Part shown: in pieces, positions 7,946 through 17,300 of the stretch
How the letters are laid out: every line of letters starts with the position of its first letter
How positions within the stretch are numbered: position 1 is the first letter of the stretch
Assembly: GCA_964598765.1 (NCBI GenBank)
Contig: CAZRCZ010000015.1
Location: 59,493-123,492 of the forward strand
From: CAZRCZ01 sp964598765
GTDB taxonomy: Bacteria; Sumerlaeota; Sumerlaeia; MVZB01; JAJFLK01
Reading direction: 5' to 3'
DNA: 64,000 nt
Made by a program: the position numbers and the translations under genes
The notes under the pieces: model-generated
Database searches by the model: none
The model's input: the letters and a program-made list of their open reading frames with translations, nothing else
Told to the model about the DNA's origin: nothing

Positions 7946-8863
7946 ATGGTGGCCGCCGTCTGTTTGTTTTTCGGAACGGTTTCCATTCCGGCGCAAATCA
8001 AACCCGCGCCGCTGGAGCCGGCGTTTGAAATCAACACGCGCGAACTTTCCGGCTTCATTCGTCCCATCGGCGAACACAACGGATTAATCCTCTCCGCGCG
8101 AGCCGCCGCGACGGCGATCACCAAGCCGGGCATGGTGACGTGGAATCTGGAACACTACTGCAAAACGTCGAAGGGTTATCCGTTCTATCCGCGCAATACG
8201 GCGATTCAAGGTTACGAGCAGAGCGCCCCCGGAACGTTTACGCTGAAATATCAACCGACCGACGAGTGGAAAGTCGCTATCTCCGACACCTATTCCATCT
8301 TCAAGGACGACCGGATCGAGGTGAAGATGGAGCTACGATTCGAGGAGGACTACAAAAACTTCGAGGTTTTTGTCGCCTCTTATTTCGCTCCCGGATTTCA
8401 GGTCTTCCTGCCGCTGGCCAAAGGATGGGTGACGCCGGAGATGGAGGGAACCGAACAGCATTTTTTTCCGCGCGACGCGTCGGCGCGCGTGATGATTGAC
8501 GACGGACGTTGGAATTGGCTGGCCGCGCGCAAGTATCCCCCCGTGGGGCACGATGAAACCTACGCGATGCCGCTGATGGTTTCGGTTTTTCGCGGGACGA
8601 CGCCTCCCAATGCTTCGCCCCTGCGACCGGAAGAGGTCGGTGCGAAAGAAGGGCACTGGGCTTGGATTCAGATGACCCGTCCCGAGGATTGTCTTGCGCT
8701 CTCGCCCAACGTGTTCGCGCCCGCGCACGATTTTTCGTTGCTGGGCGCGGACGTTCGGAAAGGGGAAACGCGAACCGTCCGCGCGCGGTTGCTTTGGAAG
8801 AAGCTCAAAAATCTGGATGAGATCAAGCCGCTTTATGAGAATTTTTTGGGTTCGTTGAAATGA
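7946..8863 (+). CDS. Secreted protein of unknown function, first gene of sulfatase cluster
   Basis: About 305 residues. The N-terminus MVAAVCLFFGTVSIPAQ is a signal-peptide-like hydrophobic segment with a likely cut after the PAQ region. The mature part has no motif I recognise; it is rich in aromatic residues and beta-like alternation (GFIRPIGEHNGLIL, HYCKTSKGYPFYPRN, LEVFVAS-like stretches). Its stop overlaps the next start as ATGA (8860-8863), so translation is probably coupled to the sulfatase. That pairing suggests a role in handling sulfated polysaccharide, which is inference. ATG 7946 is preferred because upstream codons lie in a palindromic repeat. Confidence 0.65.
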   Translation: MVAAVCLFFGTVSIPAQIKPAPLEPAFEINTRELSGFIRPIGEHNGLILSARAAATAITKPGMVTWNLEHYCKTSKGYPFYPRNTAIQGYEQSAPGTFTLKYQPTDEWKVAISDTYSIFKDDRIEVKMELRFEEDYKNFEVFVASYFAPGFQVFLPLAKGWVTPEMEGTEQHFFPRDASARVMIDDGRWNWLAARKYPPVGHDETYAMPLMVSVFRGTTPPNASPLRPEEVGAKEGHWAWIQMTRPEDCLALSPNVFAPAHDFSLLGADVRKGETRTVRARLLWKKLKNLDEIKPLYENFLGSLK

Positions 8864-10419
8864 AGAAAAACCACAGAGGCACAGGGACACAGAGAAGAAA
8901 ATCTCGTATCGTTGCATTATTCTTCTCTGTGTCTCTGTGCCTCTGCGGTGGAATTTCAGCGCGCGAGCATCCCAACGTCCTCGTTCTCATCGGCGACGAT
9001 CACGTTCCCTACGTCTTCGGAGCCTACGGCAATCCGAAAGCGAGGACGCCGAATCTGGACAAGTTCGCCGCGACGGGAATCCGGTTCAATCACGCCTATT
9101 GCAATAGTCCGGTGTGCACAGCCTCGCGCCAAGCGTTTCTGACCGGGCGCGTTCCCCATGCCGTCGGCGTGACGCTTTTGCAAACGGCGCTCGGCGACGA
9201 GCCGTTGACGCTCGCCGAGTTGCTGGGACACGAGGGCTACGCGACCGCCGCGTTCGGCAAGATGCACTTCAACAGCGACCGTCATCATGGTTTTGAAATT
9301 CTTTACGACACGCCGCAGGCGGTGGCGGAAGTGAAATCGCGCGGCGTGAAACCGGTCGCGTCGGAAATCCAAATTCAGCCGCCGTGGAAACCATTCAAAG
9401 ACCCCGCAAAAATTTGGCTCAATTCCGCCAATCTACCCGAGGGAAAGCATATTGAAGACATGCCGGGAACGCTTTTCGCCGATCACGCCCTGGAATACAT
9501 GCGGTCGCACAAGGACAAGCCCTTTTTGCTTTTTGTCAGCTTCACCGAGCCACATTCGCCCTATGAATATCCGGTCGGGTATCAGGGGATGTTTAATCCG
9601 AAGGATTTCGATCCGCCGGAGCCGGGGCCGGAGGACGACGACCAAATCCCGCAAATTTTCCGCGACCTCACGCGGGAGGAAAAACAGGGGATCGCCGCCG
9701 CATATTACACTTCGACCGCGTTTCTGGATTACAACGTCGGGCGGGTGCTGAAAGGCTTAGATGAATTGGGATTGGCCGGAGACACGTTGGTCATATATCT
9801 GGGGGACAACGGCTATTGCCTCGGCCATCATGGAAGATTTGAAAAGCATTGCTTCTTCGAGGAAGCGGTCCGCTGTCCGCTCGTGATTCGCTGGCCGGGA
9901 CACACAAAAACAAACGCCGCTTCCGAGGCGTTGGTCGAGTTCATAGATTTGTTTCCGACCATCGCCGAGATTTGCGGAATCCTATCGCCTAAAGATATTG
10001 AGGGGCAGAGTCTGGTTTCTGTTCTCGAAGGCAAAACCGACAAGCACCGCGAATCGGTTTTCAGCGAATACCTCGAAAACGAGGAGGCGATGATCCGCGA
10101 TTCGCGCTACAAACTGGTTTATACGTCGGGCAATCGCGAGCGGAAGGACGGCTACGCGACGGGGAGACCGTCCAAGCGTAATTTGACCAAGATTTATGAT
10201 TTGGAGGCAGATCCCGGAGAACATCGCAACATCGCGGAAACCGAGGAAGGGCTGAATGTCGAATTGCGTCTGAAATCGTCATTGCTAATACGATTGAATC
10301 GAGGGCGCACCACGAGCAGGAAGGATATGAATAACAATCGGAGGTATGATGTGAGTTTAGACATGGCGCTCAACGGATTTCTGGCGCCACCCGAGGCCGA
10401 TGAAAGGCGTGGCAATTGA
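8860..10419 (+). CDS. Secreted type I sulfatase with repeat-derived signal peptide
   Basis: 519 residues, sulfatase/alkaline-phosphatase superfamily. The formylglycine site is CTASR with Cys86 (nt 9115-9117), matching the C-x-(P/A)-S-R rule for an enzyme activated by formylglycine-generating enzyme. Metal-site pieces: LVLIGDDHV near residue 45 and YLGDNGYCLGHHGRFEKH. The C-terminal region carries ESVFSEYLENEEAMIRD and YKLVYTSGNRERKDGY. The signal peptide has a basic n-region and the hydrophobic core FFSVSLCLCGG, which is encoded by the right arm of a dispersed palindromic repeat (8871-8951). The C-terminal 40 residues (after LLIRLNRGR) do not match the paralog that follows. Hydrolyses sulfate esters of an unknown, probably polysaccharide, substrate outside the cytoplasm. 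Overlaps the next gene by TTGA. Confidence 0.92.
   Translation: MKKNHRGTGTQRRKSRIVALFFSVSLCLCGGISAREHPNVLVLIGDDHVPYVFGAYGNPKARTPNLDKFAATGIRFNHAYCNSPVCTASRQAFLTGRVPHAVGVTLLQTALGDEPLTLAELLGHEGYATAAFGKMHFNSDRHHGFEILYDTPQAVAEVKSRGVKPVASEIQIQPPWKPFKDPAKIWLNSANLPEGKHIEDMPGTLFADHALEYMRSHKDKPFLLFVSFTEPHSPYEYPVGYQGMFNPKDFDPPEPGPEDDDQIPQIFRDLTREEKQGIAAAYYTSTAFLDYNVGRVLKGLDELGLAGDTLVIYLGDNGYCLGHHGRFEKHCFFEEAVRCPLVIRWPGHTKTNAASEALVEFIDLFPTIAEICGILSPKDIEGQSLVSVLEGKTDKHRESVFSEYLENEEAMIRDSRYKLVYTSGNRERKDGYATGRPSKRNLTKIYDLEADPGEHRNIAETEEGLNVELRLKSSLLIRLNRGRTTSRKDMNNNRRYDVSLDMALNGFLAPPEADERRGN
8871..8951. repeat. ACAGAG-family palindromic repeat, copy 1 (translated)
   Basis: Left arm CCACAGAGGCACAGGGACAC continues to AGAGAAGAA at 8899; right arm runs TTCTTCTCTGTGTCTCTGTG (8920-8939) and CCTCTGCGGTGG (8940-8951). 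The arms are near-perfect reverse complements. Related copies at 40016-40091 and 48546-48621 are intergenic, but this one lies inside a start region and is read as protein. Confidence 0.85.
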
Positions 10420-12014
10420 GAGCTTTCGACGGCACACCGCCATTCCGTCCGCGACGGGTTCGCGCCGTGTGTTTGAACTTTGCGGTCGCCTTCTTTCCCT
10501 TGTTGATGACGGAGTTGGGATTCGGCGAGGGTCTTGGAGAAGCGCAGGCTGGAAAGCCTGCGCCACCCAATGTTCTCATCATCATGGGAGAAGACCACGC
10601 GCCGGAGGTTTGCGGGGCCTATGGAAATGCCAAGGCCAAAACGCCAAATCTGGACAAGTTCGCCGCGACCGCGATGCGATTTGATCGCGCCTATTGCAAC
10701 AGCCCAAGCAATACGCCCTCGCGCCAAGCGCTCCTGACGGGGCGGCTTCCCCACTCCAACGGCGTGACGGTCACCGAGTCCGAGTTGAGCCACGATCAGA
10801 TCACGCTGGCGCATCTTTTGGGATTTCACGGATACCGCCGGGGAGCATTCGGCACGATGCATTTTTTCACCGATCTGCCGAGAGGATTCAACATGCTCTT
10901 CGATTGGAAACAGGCTCAAAGCGAAATTTTTGGGCGCGGCGCGCATGAGGTTGACGAATCCATTGCCCCGCCGCGATGCTGGAGACCATTCGTGGATCCC
11001 GCGAGCGAGTGGCTCAACTCCGCTTATCTTCCCTTCCCCTTTCATTACGACGATATGCCCGAACCCGCCTTCGCGCGCCACGCCGTTGAATACATGCGCG
11101 AGGCGAGAAACCGCCCCTTCTTGGTGTTTGTCGGCTTTCGCCAACCCAACGGCGAATTCGCCTATCCGGTGGAATTCAAGGATTCGTTCAATCCCGTGAC
11201 GTTCGATCCGCCGGAACCGGGGCCGGAAGACGCGGAGCAGATCCCGAAAATCTTCCGCGACTTGAACCGCAAGGAAAAACAGGGGATTACCGCTTCCTAT
11301 TACTCCTCCGTGACCTACATGGACGCCTGCGCGGGCATCGTTCTGGATGCCGTGAAGGAACTCGGTCTTGAGGAAAACACGGTGGTCGTCTATTCCAGCG
11401 ATCATGGATATTTATTGGGTCAACACGGTTGGTTTGAGAAGCAATGTCTTTATGAGCCGGCGGTTCGGATTCCGTTGATCATCCGGTGGCCGGGGCACAC
11501 GAAACCGGGGAGCGTTTCCGATGCGTTGGCCGAATCCATTGATTTGTTTCCGACCATCGCGGAAATTTGCAAGGTTCCCGTTCCGCCGGAGGTCGAGGGA
11601 AAAAGTCTCGTCCCGATCCTTGAAGGAAAAACGGCCAAAGGACGAGAGAGCGTTTTTTCCGAATACCTTGCGAACGAGGAGGCGATGATTCGCAACGAGC
11701 GATACAAACTGATCTATGCCACGGGGCGGCGGGAGCGCAAGGATGAGTTCACTCCCGGGCATGCCCCCAAAAGGCGCGAGACAAAACTTTTTGATCTTAT
11801 CAACGATCCCGGCGAATTGCGCAATCTCGCGGGCGATCCGCGCTACCAAAACGCGATTACCGGATTGAAGCGTGAGCTTCTCAATCGCATTCTCAACTCC
11901 CATCCCGAGGAAACCGGCTTGACTAAGGAGGCGTCGGTTGAGGAACAGCTCGATCTGCTTCTAATTCCGCGGGAGCGCTGGAGCAGGATCGAAGCCGAAT
12001 TAAGGAAAGATTGA
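10416..12014 (+). CDS. Sulfatase-like protein lacking the formylglycine cysteine
   Basis: 532 residues and clearly paralogous to the preceding sulfatase along its length (YCNSP...SRQALLTGRLPH; FDPPEPGPED; VYSSDHGYLLGQHGWFEKQ; ESVFSEYLANEEAMIRN). Where the active paralog has CTASR, this one has NTPSR: the catalytic Cys/Ser position is Asn99 (codon AAT at 10710). The first metal motif is also changed, from GDDH to GEDH. It is therefore unlikely to be a normal formylglycine sulfatase; it may be a pseudoenzyme, a binding subunit, or use other chemistry. The N-terminus begins at a TTG overlapping the previous stop and includes a hydrophobic signal segment (AVCLNFAVAFFPLLM). The junction to the mature domain is coded by a palindromic repeat (10543-10564). 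Confidence 0.88.
   Translation: MRAFDGTPPFRPRRVRAVCLNFAVAFFPLLMTELGFGEGLGEAQAGKPAPPNVLIIMGEDHAPEVCGAYGNAKAKTPNLDKFAATAMRFDRAYCNSPSNTPSRQALLTGRLPHSNGVTVTESELSHDQITLAHLLGFHGYRRGAFGTMHFFTDLPRGFNMLFDWKQAQSEIFGRGAHEVDESIAPPRCWRPFVDPASEWLNSAYLPFPFHYDDMPEPAFARHAVEYMREARNRPFLVFVGFRQPNGEFAYPVEFKDSFNPVTFDPPEPGPEDAEQIPKIFRDLNRKEKQGITASYYSSVTYMDACAGIVLDAVKELGLEENTVVVYSSDHGYLLGQHGWFEKQCLYEPAVRIPLIIRWPGHTKPGSVSDALAESIDLFPTIAEICKVPVPPEVEGKSLVPILEGKTAKGRESVFSEYLANEEAMIRNERYKLIYATGRRERKDEFTPGHAPKRRETKLFDLINDPGELRNLAGDPRYQNAITGLKRELLNRILNSHPEETGLTKEASVEEQLDLLLIPRERWSRIEAELRKD
10543..10564. repeat. Palindromic repeat GCGCAGGCT-GGAA-AGCCTGCGC, translated
   Basis: Perfect 9-bp arms with a 4-base loop. It is translated in frame as EAQAGKPAP between signal segment and catalytic domain of the second sulfatase. 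The GCAGGCTGGAAAGCCTGC form is of a common bacterial intergenic repeat type. Confidence 0.75.
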
Positions 12015-12021
12015 TTCCCCC

Positions 12022-13614
12022 ATGAATCCCCCGGACCGCAAGACTCGCGGCTGGCTTCTTCCCGCGGGATTGTTTCTCTTTCTTTTCGGCTTCTACATGA
12101 TTATGGACGACGGCCTGCCGGTCATGGCGGACGCCGCCCACATGCTCGCCACGACCCGGCGTTGGATCGAGGGAGGATGGCGGGATCCTTCGGCAATCAC
12201 AAAATACGGTCCGTTCGCCTCGCTGGTGATGCTTCCGTTCGAGCAACTTTACCTATGGACGACGCGCCGGTTTGGCGAAATCCTTTCGGAGGATCAATTC
12301 ATTTCGTGCCATTCCAATTTGGAAACGACCGGCACGGCGTTGATGCTGTTCGCGGCCGCGCGGTCGCTTGGTTATGCGCGTCGGCGCGCGTCGGCGGTCG
12401 CATTGATTTTCGCCCTGATCACTTATGCCGCCCCGTTTTCGCGCTCCGTCCAAAGCGAGCCTTTGCAGATGTTCCTGACCATGGCGGTCTTCTTGGGAAT
12501 GATCATCTCGGATCGGCAGGGCGGATGGAAGGGAGCGTTCCTATCTTCGTTCGGCTTGTTTCTTTTGGGTCCGACCAAAATTTTCGCGCTTGTTCTCCTC
12601 GTTCTCCCGACGGCCGGCGCATTCTGGTTTTCCGAGCGAGTCGAGAGCGAATCGGGTTTGGGCTTTTGGCGGCGATGGAGGCCCGGAGCCGTCCGGCGCG
12701 GAACGATTTTGGCCTGCGGAGCCTTTTTCGGCGTCGCGGCGCAATTGGGCGTCAACCGATTCGCCCGTGGAGGATGTTTTCATTTCGGCTATGTCAAAGG
12801 CAATGACGCGCGCGGATTCACCGTTCCCGTGTGGGAAGGCTTGTTCGGCCTGACACTGGGAGCGGGGAAAGGGTATTGGTATTATTCCCCGATTTTGGCG
12901 TCGTGCTTCTTCCTTTGGCAGAGACATTTGCGAATGCATCGGGCATCGGGGGTGTTTATCCTGTTCGCGGTTCTGAGTTATTTTTTTGGCTATTCACGCT
13001 GGTGGGCTTGGCATGGCGACTGGCATTGGGGACCGCGCCTCCTTCTTCCCGTCACTCCTCTTTTGTCCCTGTTTCTGTTGGGGATGCCGGAATGGTGGAC
13101 CGGCTCGAGATTCGGAAAGATTCGCAAGCCGGTCGTTGCCGGTCTTCTCCTCCTGTCAATCTACGTTCAGCTTCTTGGAATCTGCGTCCCCGTGACGGCT
13201 TATTATTCGGCGCTTTTCATGGAGTCGCATATTGAAAAAATAGGGTCCGAAAAGGACAATCCGCTGACGGATGACATCTGGAGCGCGCATTTCATTCCCT
13301 CCCTCTCTCCCTTGGTTTATCACCACGCGGTCTTCATGCGGCAACTTGGGATTTCTTCCATCAACGCGCCCCCTTGGAATTTCCAAGCCGTGCCTCAATG
13401 GAACGTTCCACTCCCCAAACCCCCGCTCGAAATTTGGTGGTTGGATTCTCCGGGTTTCCCCGCGCATCATTTGTCTTCCCGCCAAATGAACAAATGGCCG
13501 TTGGTCGGCATGATTCCACTTGCGCTTTTCGGCGCGATCCTGCTCATCCACGGATGGAGAATGGAAAAGTCAAAGAATGGATCCCCGTCTGATACGACGC
13601 CAAATCAGGGGTGA
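12022..13614 (+). CDS. Polytopic membrane protein, GT-C glycosyltransferase-like
   Basis: 530 residues with about ten hydrophobic helices (for example LLPAGLFLFLFGFYMIM, ASAVALIFALITYAAPF, FLTMAVFLGMIIS, FALVLLVLPTAGAFW, VAGLLLLSIYVQLLGIC). A short loop with acidic residues (MDDGLPVMADAAHML) follows the first helix, as in GT-C transferases where the first loop holds the catalytic Asp. A large partly soluble C-terminal part contains ARWWAWHGDWHWGPR-type aromatic segments. It lies 7 bases after the sulfatase-like gene on the same strand, so the cluster may build or trim a sulfated glycan; that is inference. Its end overlaps the convergent lipoprotein gene by 10 bases. Confidence 0.65.
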   Translation: MNPPDRKTRGWLLPAGLFLFLFGFYMIMDDGLPVMADAAHMLATTRRWIEGGWRDPSAITKYGPFASLVMLPFEQLYLWTTRRFGEILSEDQFISCHSNLETTGTALMLFAAARSLGYARRRASAVALIFALITYAAPFSRSVQSEPLQMFLTMAVFLGMIISDRQGGWKGAFLSSFGLFLLGPTKIFALVLLVLPTAGAFWFSERVESESGLGFWRRWRPGAVRRGTILACGAFFGVAAQLGVNRFARGGCFHFGYVKGNDARGFTVPVWEGLFGLTLGAGKGYWYYSPILASCFFLWQRHLRMHRASGVFILFAVLSYFFGYSRWWAWHGDWHWGPRLLLPVTPLLSLFLLGMPEWWTGSRFGKIRKPVVAGLLLLSIYVQLLGICVPVTAYYSALFMESHIEKIGSEKDNPLTDDIWSAHFIPSLSPLVYHHAVFMRQLGISSINAPPWNFQAVPQWNVPLPKPPLEIWWLDSPGFPAHHLSSRQMNKWPLVGMIPLALFGAILLIHGWRMEKSKNGSPSDTTPNQG

Positions 13615-14276
13615 TTCGGCTCCGGATTGTTTCCGGCGCTTTCCGCTTTTTTCGCCGGACTGACCTCGATGCGGATGAAAATGAAGCCGATTTTTCGCGG
13701 ATCGGGGGAGCCGGGGATCAATTTCGCCGGTTCCCAACTCGGAATTTTGAATTCAACGTGAAGTTTCTCCCGAGATTGGGTCGTCTTGATCGGACCTTCA
13801 AAGACGACCGATTCCATCGGCGGCTTCAGAGTTCTCCAGTCTTTTTCCCCGGGAAGAAGATAAGGAACTTCCAACTCGCGCTGGGGAAAAGGGTGCGTCC
13901 GCCAAAACATGGCGCGAAATTGATAATCTCCCGGAGTTTCCGGACCTTCCCAATCCAAAACCTGATGATCGCCGGTCGTCCATTGCGTCACTTTGGCGTC
14001 GTGGGTTTGATCGTATTCGGGGCCGCACCATCCCGTCGCCTTGGCGAACGCGGGATCGTCGGCGAGAATCACTTGACCGTCCGGAATCGAATGGCGGATC
14101 CCCTCGATGGCGGCATGGAGGGTCGAGGATGCCGCAGTGGTGTTTGCCTTCTTGCTCGATTTGACGACGACCGGCTCCTCGTCTTGGGAACCGCACGACG
14201 CGAGCATGGATATTCCGCAAAGCGCGAACATCAGAGGCAACAGTTGTCTTTTTGAAGGATTTCGGTCCGGCAACAT
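13605..14276 (-). CDS. Predicted lipoprotein of unknown function
   Basis: 223 residues. The N-terminus has a short basic region, a hydrophobic stretch (LLPLMFALCGISML) and the lipobox LASC, so it should be lipidated at Cys and anchored in a membrane. The mature part is mixed and soluble-looking; GPETPGDYQFRAMFWRTHPF and LHVEFKIPSW read as beta-strand rich, but match no family I know. Convergent with the membrane protein gene by a 10-base overlap, and followed on its own strand by nothing close. ATG at 14276 fits the lipoprotein signal. Confidence 0.7.
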   Translation of the reverse strand: MLPDRNPSKRQLLPLMFALCGISMLASCGSQDEEPVVVKSSKKANTTAASSTLHAAIEGIRHSIPDGQVILADDPAFAKATGWCGPEYDQTHDAKVTQWTTGDHQVLDWEGPETPGDYQFRAMFWRTHPFPQRELEVPYLLPGEKDWRTLKPPMESVVFEGPIKTTQSREKLHVEFKIPSWEPAKLIPGSPDPRKIGFIFIRIEVSPAKKAESAGNNPEPNHP

Positions 14277-14338
14277 GATTATTTTCTCCCGTTTGGATTG
14301 GTGATTATCGTTGAGGCAAACGCGAAATTTGTCCAGTT

Positions 14339-17300
14339 TTATCGCGGTTGTTGAAGAAAAAACAGGAGATCGGCCATCGTCTGCTGTTCCATGTCCTTCT
14401 CCAATTCCTCCGGCATGAGCGAAAGTCCGCTCGCATACATCTCTTTGATTTCGCTTCGGGGAATAACGGTGTCCTTGGCCTCGGCCTCGCGGAGGGTAAC
14501 GCTGGACGGCGACTCGGCGCGGAGCAAGCCGTTCAGAATCGCGCCCGATTTGGTGACAATGGTGTAGCCGATGTCGCGGGTTCCAAGCGCGGCGTTGGGA
14601 TCGAGGATGTCCTGCAAAAGCGTTTCAGCGCTCTTGTGAAAAATATCGGTGAGGTTCGGGCCGACGTCGCTTCCCTCCTTGCCGATCATGTGGCACTTGG
14701 AGCAGGTTTTTTTCCAGAATTCATGTCCCTTTTGCGGATCGCCCTTCAGCTTGAGCGCGGGGCGCATCTTATCAATTGCCTCGGCGCGGGTCGCCACTCC
14801 GGCGTCGGTGAACAGCTTGGAGGCGCGCTTGCGGATTTCCGCGTTCATCGAGAAAAGCAACGCCCGCCGACGCTCGAGATCGAAATTCATCTGGCCGATG
14901 AGCACGTCCTTGTTCGCCAAAGCGGTCAAAAGCATCGCTTGATTTTCCTTGCGGTAAAGAAGCACGTTGCCCGCCTGCCGCCGGACCTCGGGACCGAGAG
15001 ATTTCCACATTTCCAGAAGGCGCGGAGCCACTTTTTCATTCGGTCCACGTTTGAGTTGCTCCATCGCCGCGACTTGAATTTCGGTCGGATGGCGGATGTT
15101 GAGCAAATCGAAGAGGATTTCCTCGCGCCGCGGGAACTCGGCGAATTCCAACAAAGCCAATTCGTTCAGCCGTTCCGTCACGGGAGCAGAATCAGTTTGA
15201 ACCGCCTGCGCGGCTTTCTCGATCAGATCGTTCTGACGAGGACCGGGAGGAAGGCGGAGAAGGTTTGAAATTTTCCATGCCGGACGCAAAGTCCGGGGAT
15301 CGCTCTCCTCCAAAATGGGACGGAGCGATTCCTCCAATTCGCGTTGAGGCTCGTTCATCCAAGCGGGCGTGTCGCCGCGCGCAAGTCCGTCTGCCAATCC
15401 TTCGAGAAGCGGGGGCAACAATTCGGGCTTCGGAAATCGGTCGGAGGGATTGAGGCTCACCAAAGCGAGCAAGTCGCCCGTTTCGCCGCGATCCTTGCGC
15501 GCCCCGATCATCTCGGCCAGCGATTGCGCGAACGCCTTGGGACCGTCGCCCAATTCGTCGTCGCGCCGTTGGTATCGTTCGAGGATGGAGCGAAGCAAGG
15601 GGAGAGGACGGTCGGCTACGCCGCTCAACAGCGCCATGCGCATCCACGCATTTTCAACGTCCTCGCTGTCCGCGATTTTTAGCAGTCCGACTTCAAGCTG
15701 ATCGAGCGAAAGGGCTTGGCCGCTCTTGTAGATTTCGCCCAACGACAAGACCGCCTGCATCCGCGCCCGCGCGTTCGGGTCCGACGTCGAAGCCAAAACG
15801 GCAAGATCGAGGCGGTTGGAATGACCCAGACGCGGTTCCGCCAACTTGACGGCGTTCTCGCGCAGGCCCGGTTCGGGATCGTGAAGGGCTTCGAAGATGA
15901 TTTCATTTTCGAGTTTTTCCAAGCCATCGAGCGCGTACATCGCGTGAAGCCGGGCGAGCGGGTTTTGCGATTCCTTGAAAAGTTTTTGGATCAGGGGAAC
16001 CGACGCGGGGTCCTGCCATTGAACCAGAAGCCGTTGGGCGGTGTCGCGCCGCCATTGATTGGGCGAGCCGAGCCGTTGCACGACTTCCTCCAAGTTTCCG
16101 CGGTCGAAATGGGGTTTCACGCGGGGCAATCCGCCGCGCGGCGTAATGCGGTAGATGCGCCCCTGCGTCTCCCCCGCGCGCAGATCAAGATTTTTTTGCA
16201 ACTCGGCGGGAATCCACTCGGGATGCTCAATGACGGCGCGGTGAAAATCCAAGACGTAAAGCGCGCCGTCGGGTCCGGTCTTGAAGTTGACAGGACGGAA
16301 CCACGAATCGGACGAGGCGAGAAACTCGCGGCGTTCCTCCTCCGGCGCGCGGCTCGCGACAAAAATGGGGCCATCGGGACGGATCACGTCGCGGTGCGCG
16401 AGGTTGACGACAACGTCGCCAACCAAAATCGTTCCATGATTGAACGGTTCGGGAAACGCGCCGCCGCCGTAAAAGGCGATTCCGCACGAGCCGGAAAAAT
16501 AACCCGATTGCTCCGGATGATTCATCCGCGTCTGCGGAACGCCGATGGGAAAAATTCGGGCGAGGTTCCCTTCGTTGTGATCCGAAATTGAGGTCGTCGA
16601 CCCGGACCAACCGAGATACGGATTGCGGTCCAGATAGCGGTCGGGAAAAACGGTGTGCGAGATGTGCTCGGTGTTGTGCGTTGTGAAGATGTGACCCCAT
16701 TCGTCGAAAGCAAAGCCAAATCCTCCGCTGGATTCCGCCGTCGCCTGAAAAATTTTCTTGTCCGGCGAGAACCGGTAATCCTTCTCTGCCAGCCCGACGC
16801 GCTCGTTTTCATGGCCGGGCACATAGACGCGCCCAGAATTGCCGCCGTTGGAGCCATAGACCCAATTGTCCAGCCCCCACGTCAGGCCGTTGACGTTGTG
16901 CTGGGCGTTGCCGACGGTGAATCCGCTGAAAAGAACCTCGCGCTTGTCGGCGACGCCGTCGCCGTTCTCATCTTTGAGAAAAAGAATGTCCGGAGTCGAA
17001 GCGACGAGCAGGCCGCCGCGATAAGGAAGGATCGAATCGGCGTATCGGAAATCGTCGGCGAAGACGGTCCGCTTGCCGCAGACGCCGTTGCCGTTCGTGT
17101 CTTCAATCGTCACGATTTTCCCCGGGAAAGGATGGGAATTGGAAGGGGGCGTCGGATAACCCTCCATTTCCAAAACGTAAATTTTTCCGTTCTCGTCCCA
17201 AGCCATGTCCACGGGGTCCACGACGACCGGCTCGGTGGCGAAAAGTTCGATCTGAAAATCGCGATGAACTTGAAAATCCTTCAAGTCCGGCGGACCGGCT

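Noticed and set aside
10194..11405. Minus-strand open frame across the sulfatase pair
   Set aside because: Antisense to conserved sulfatase sequence with no family likeness.
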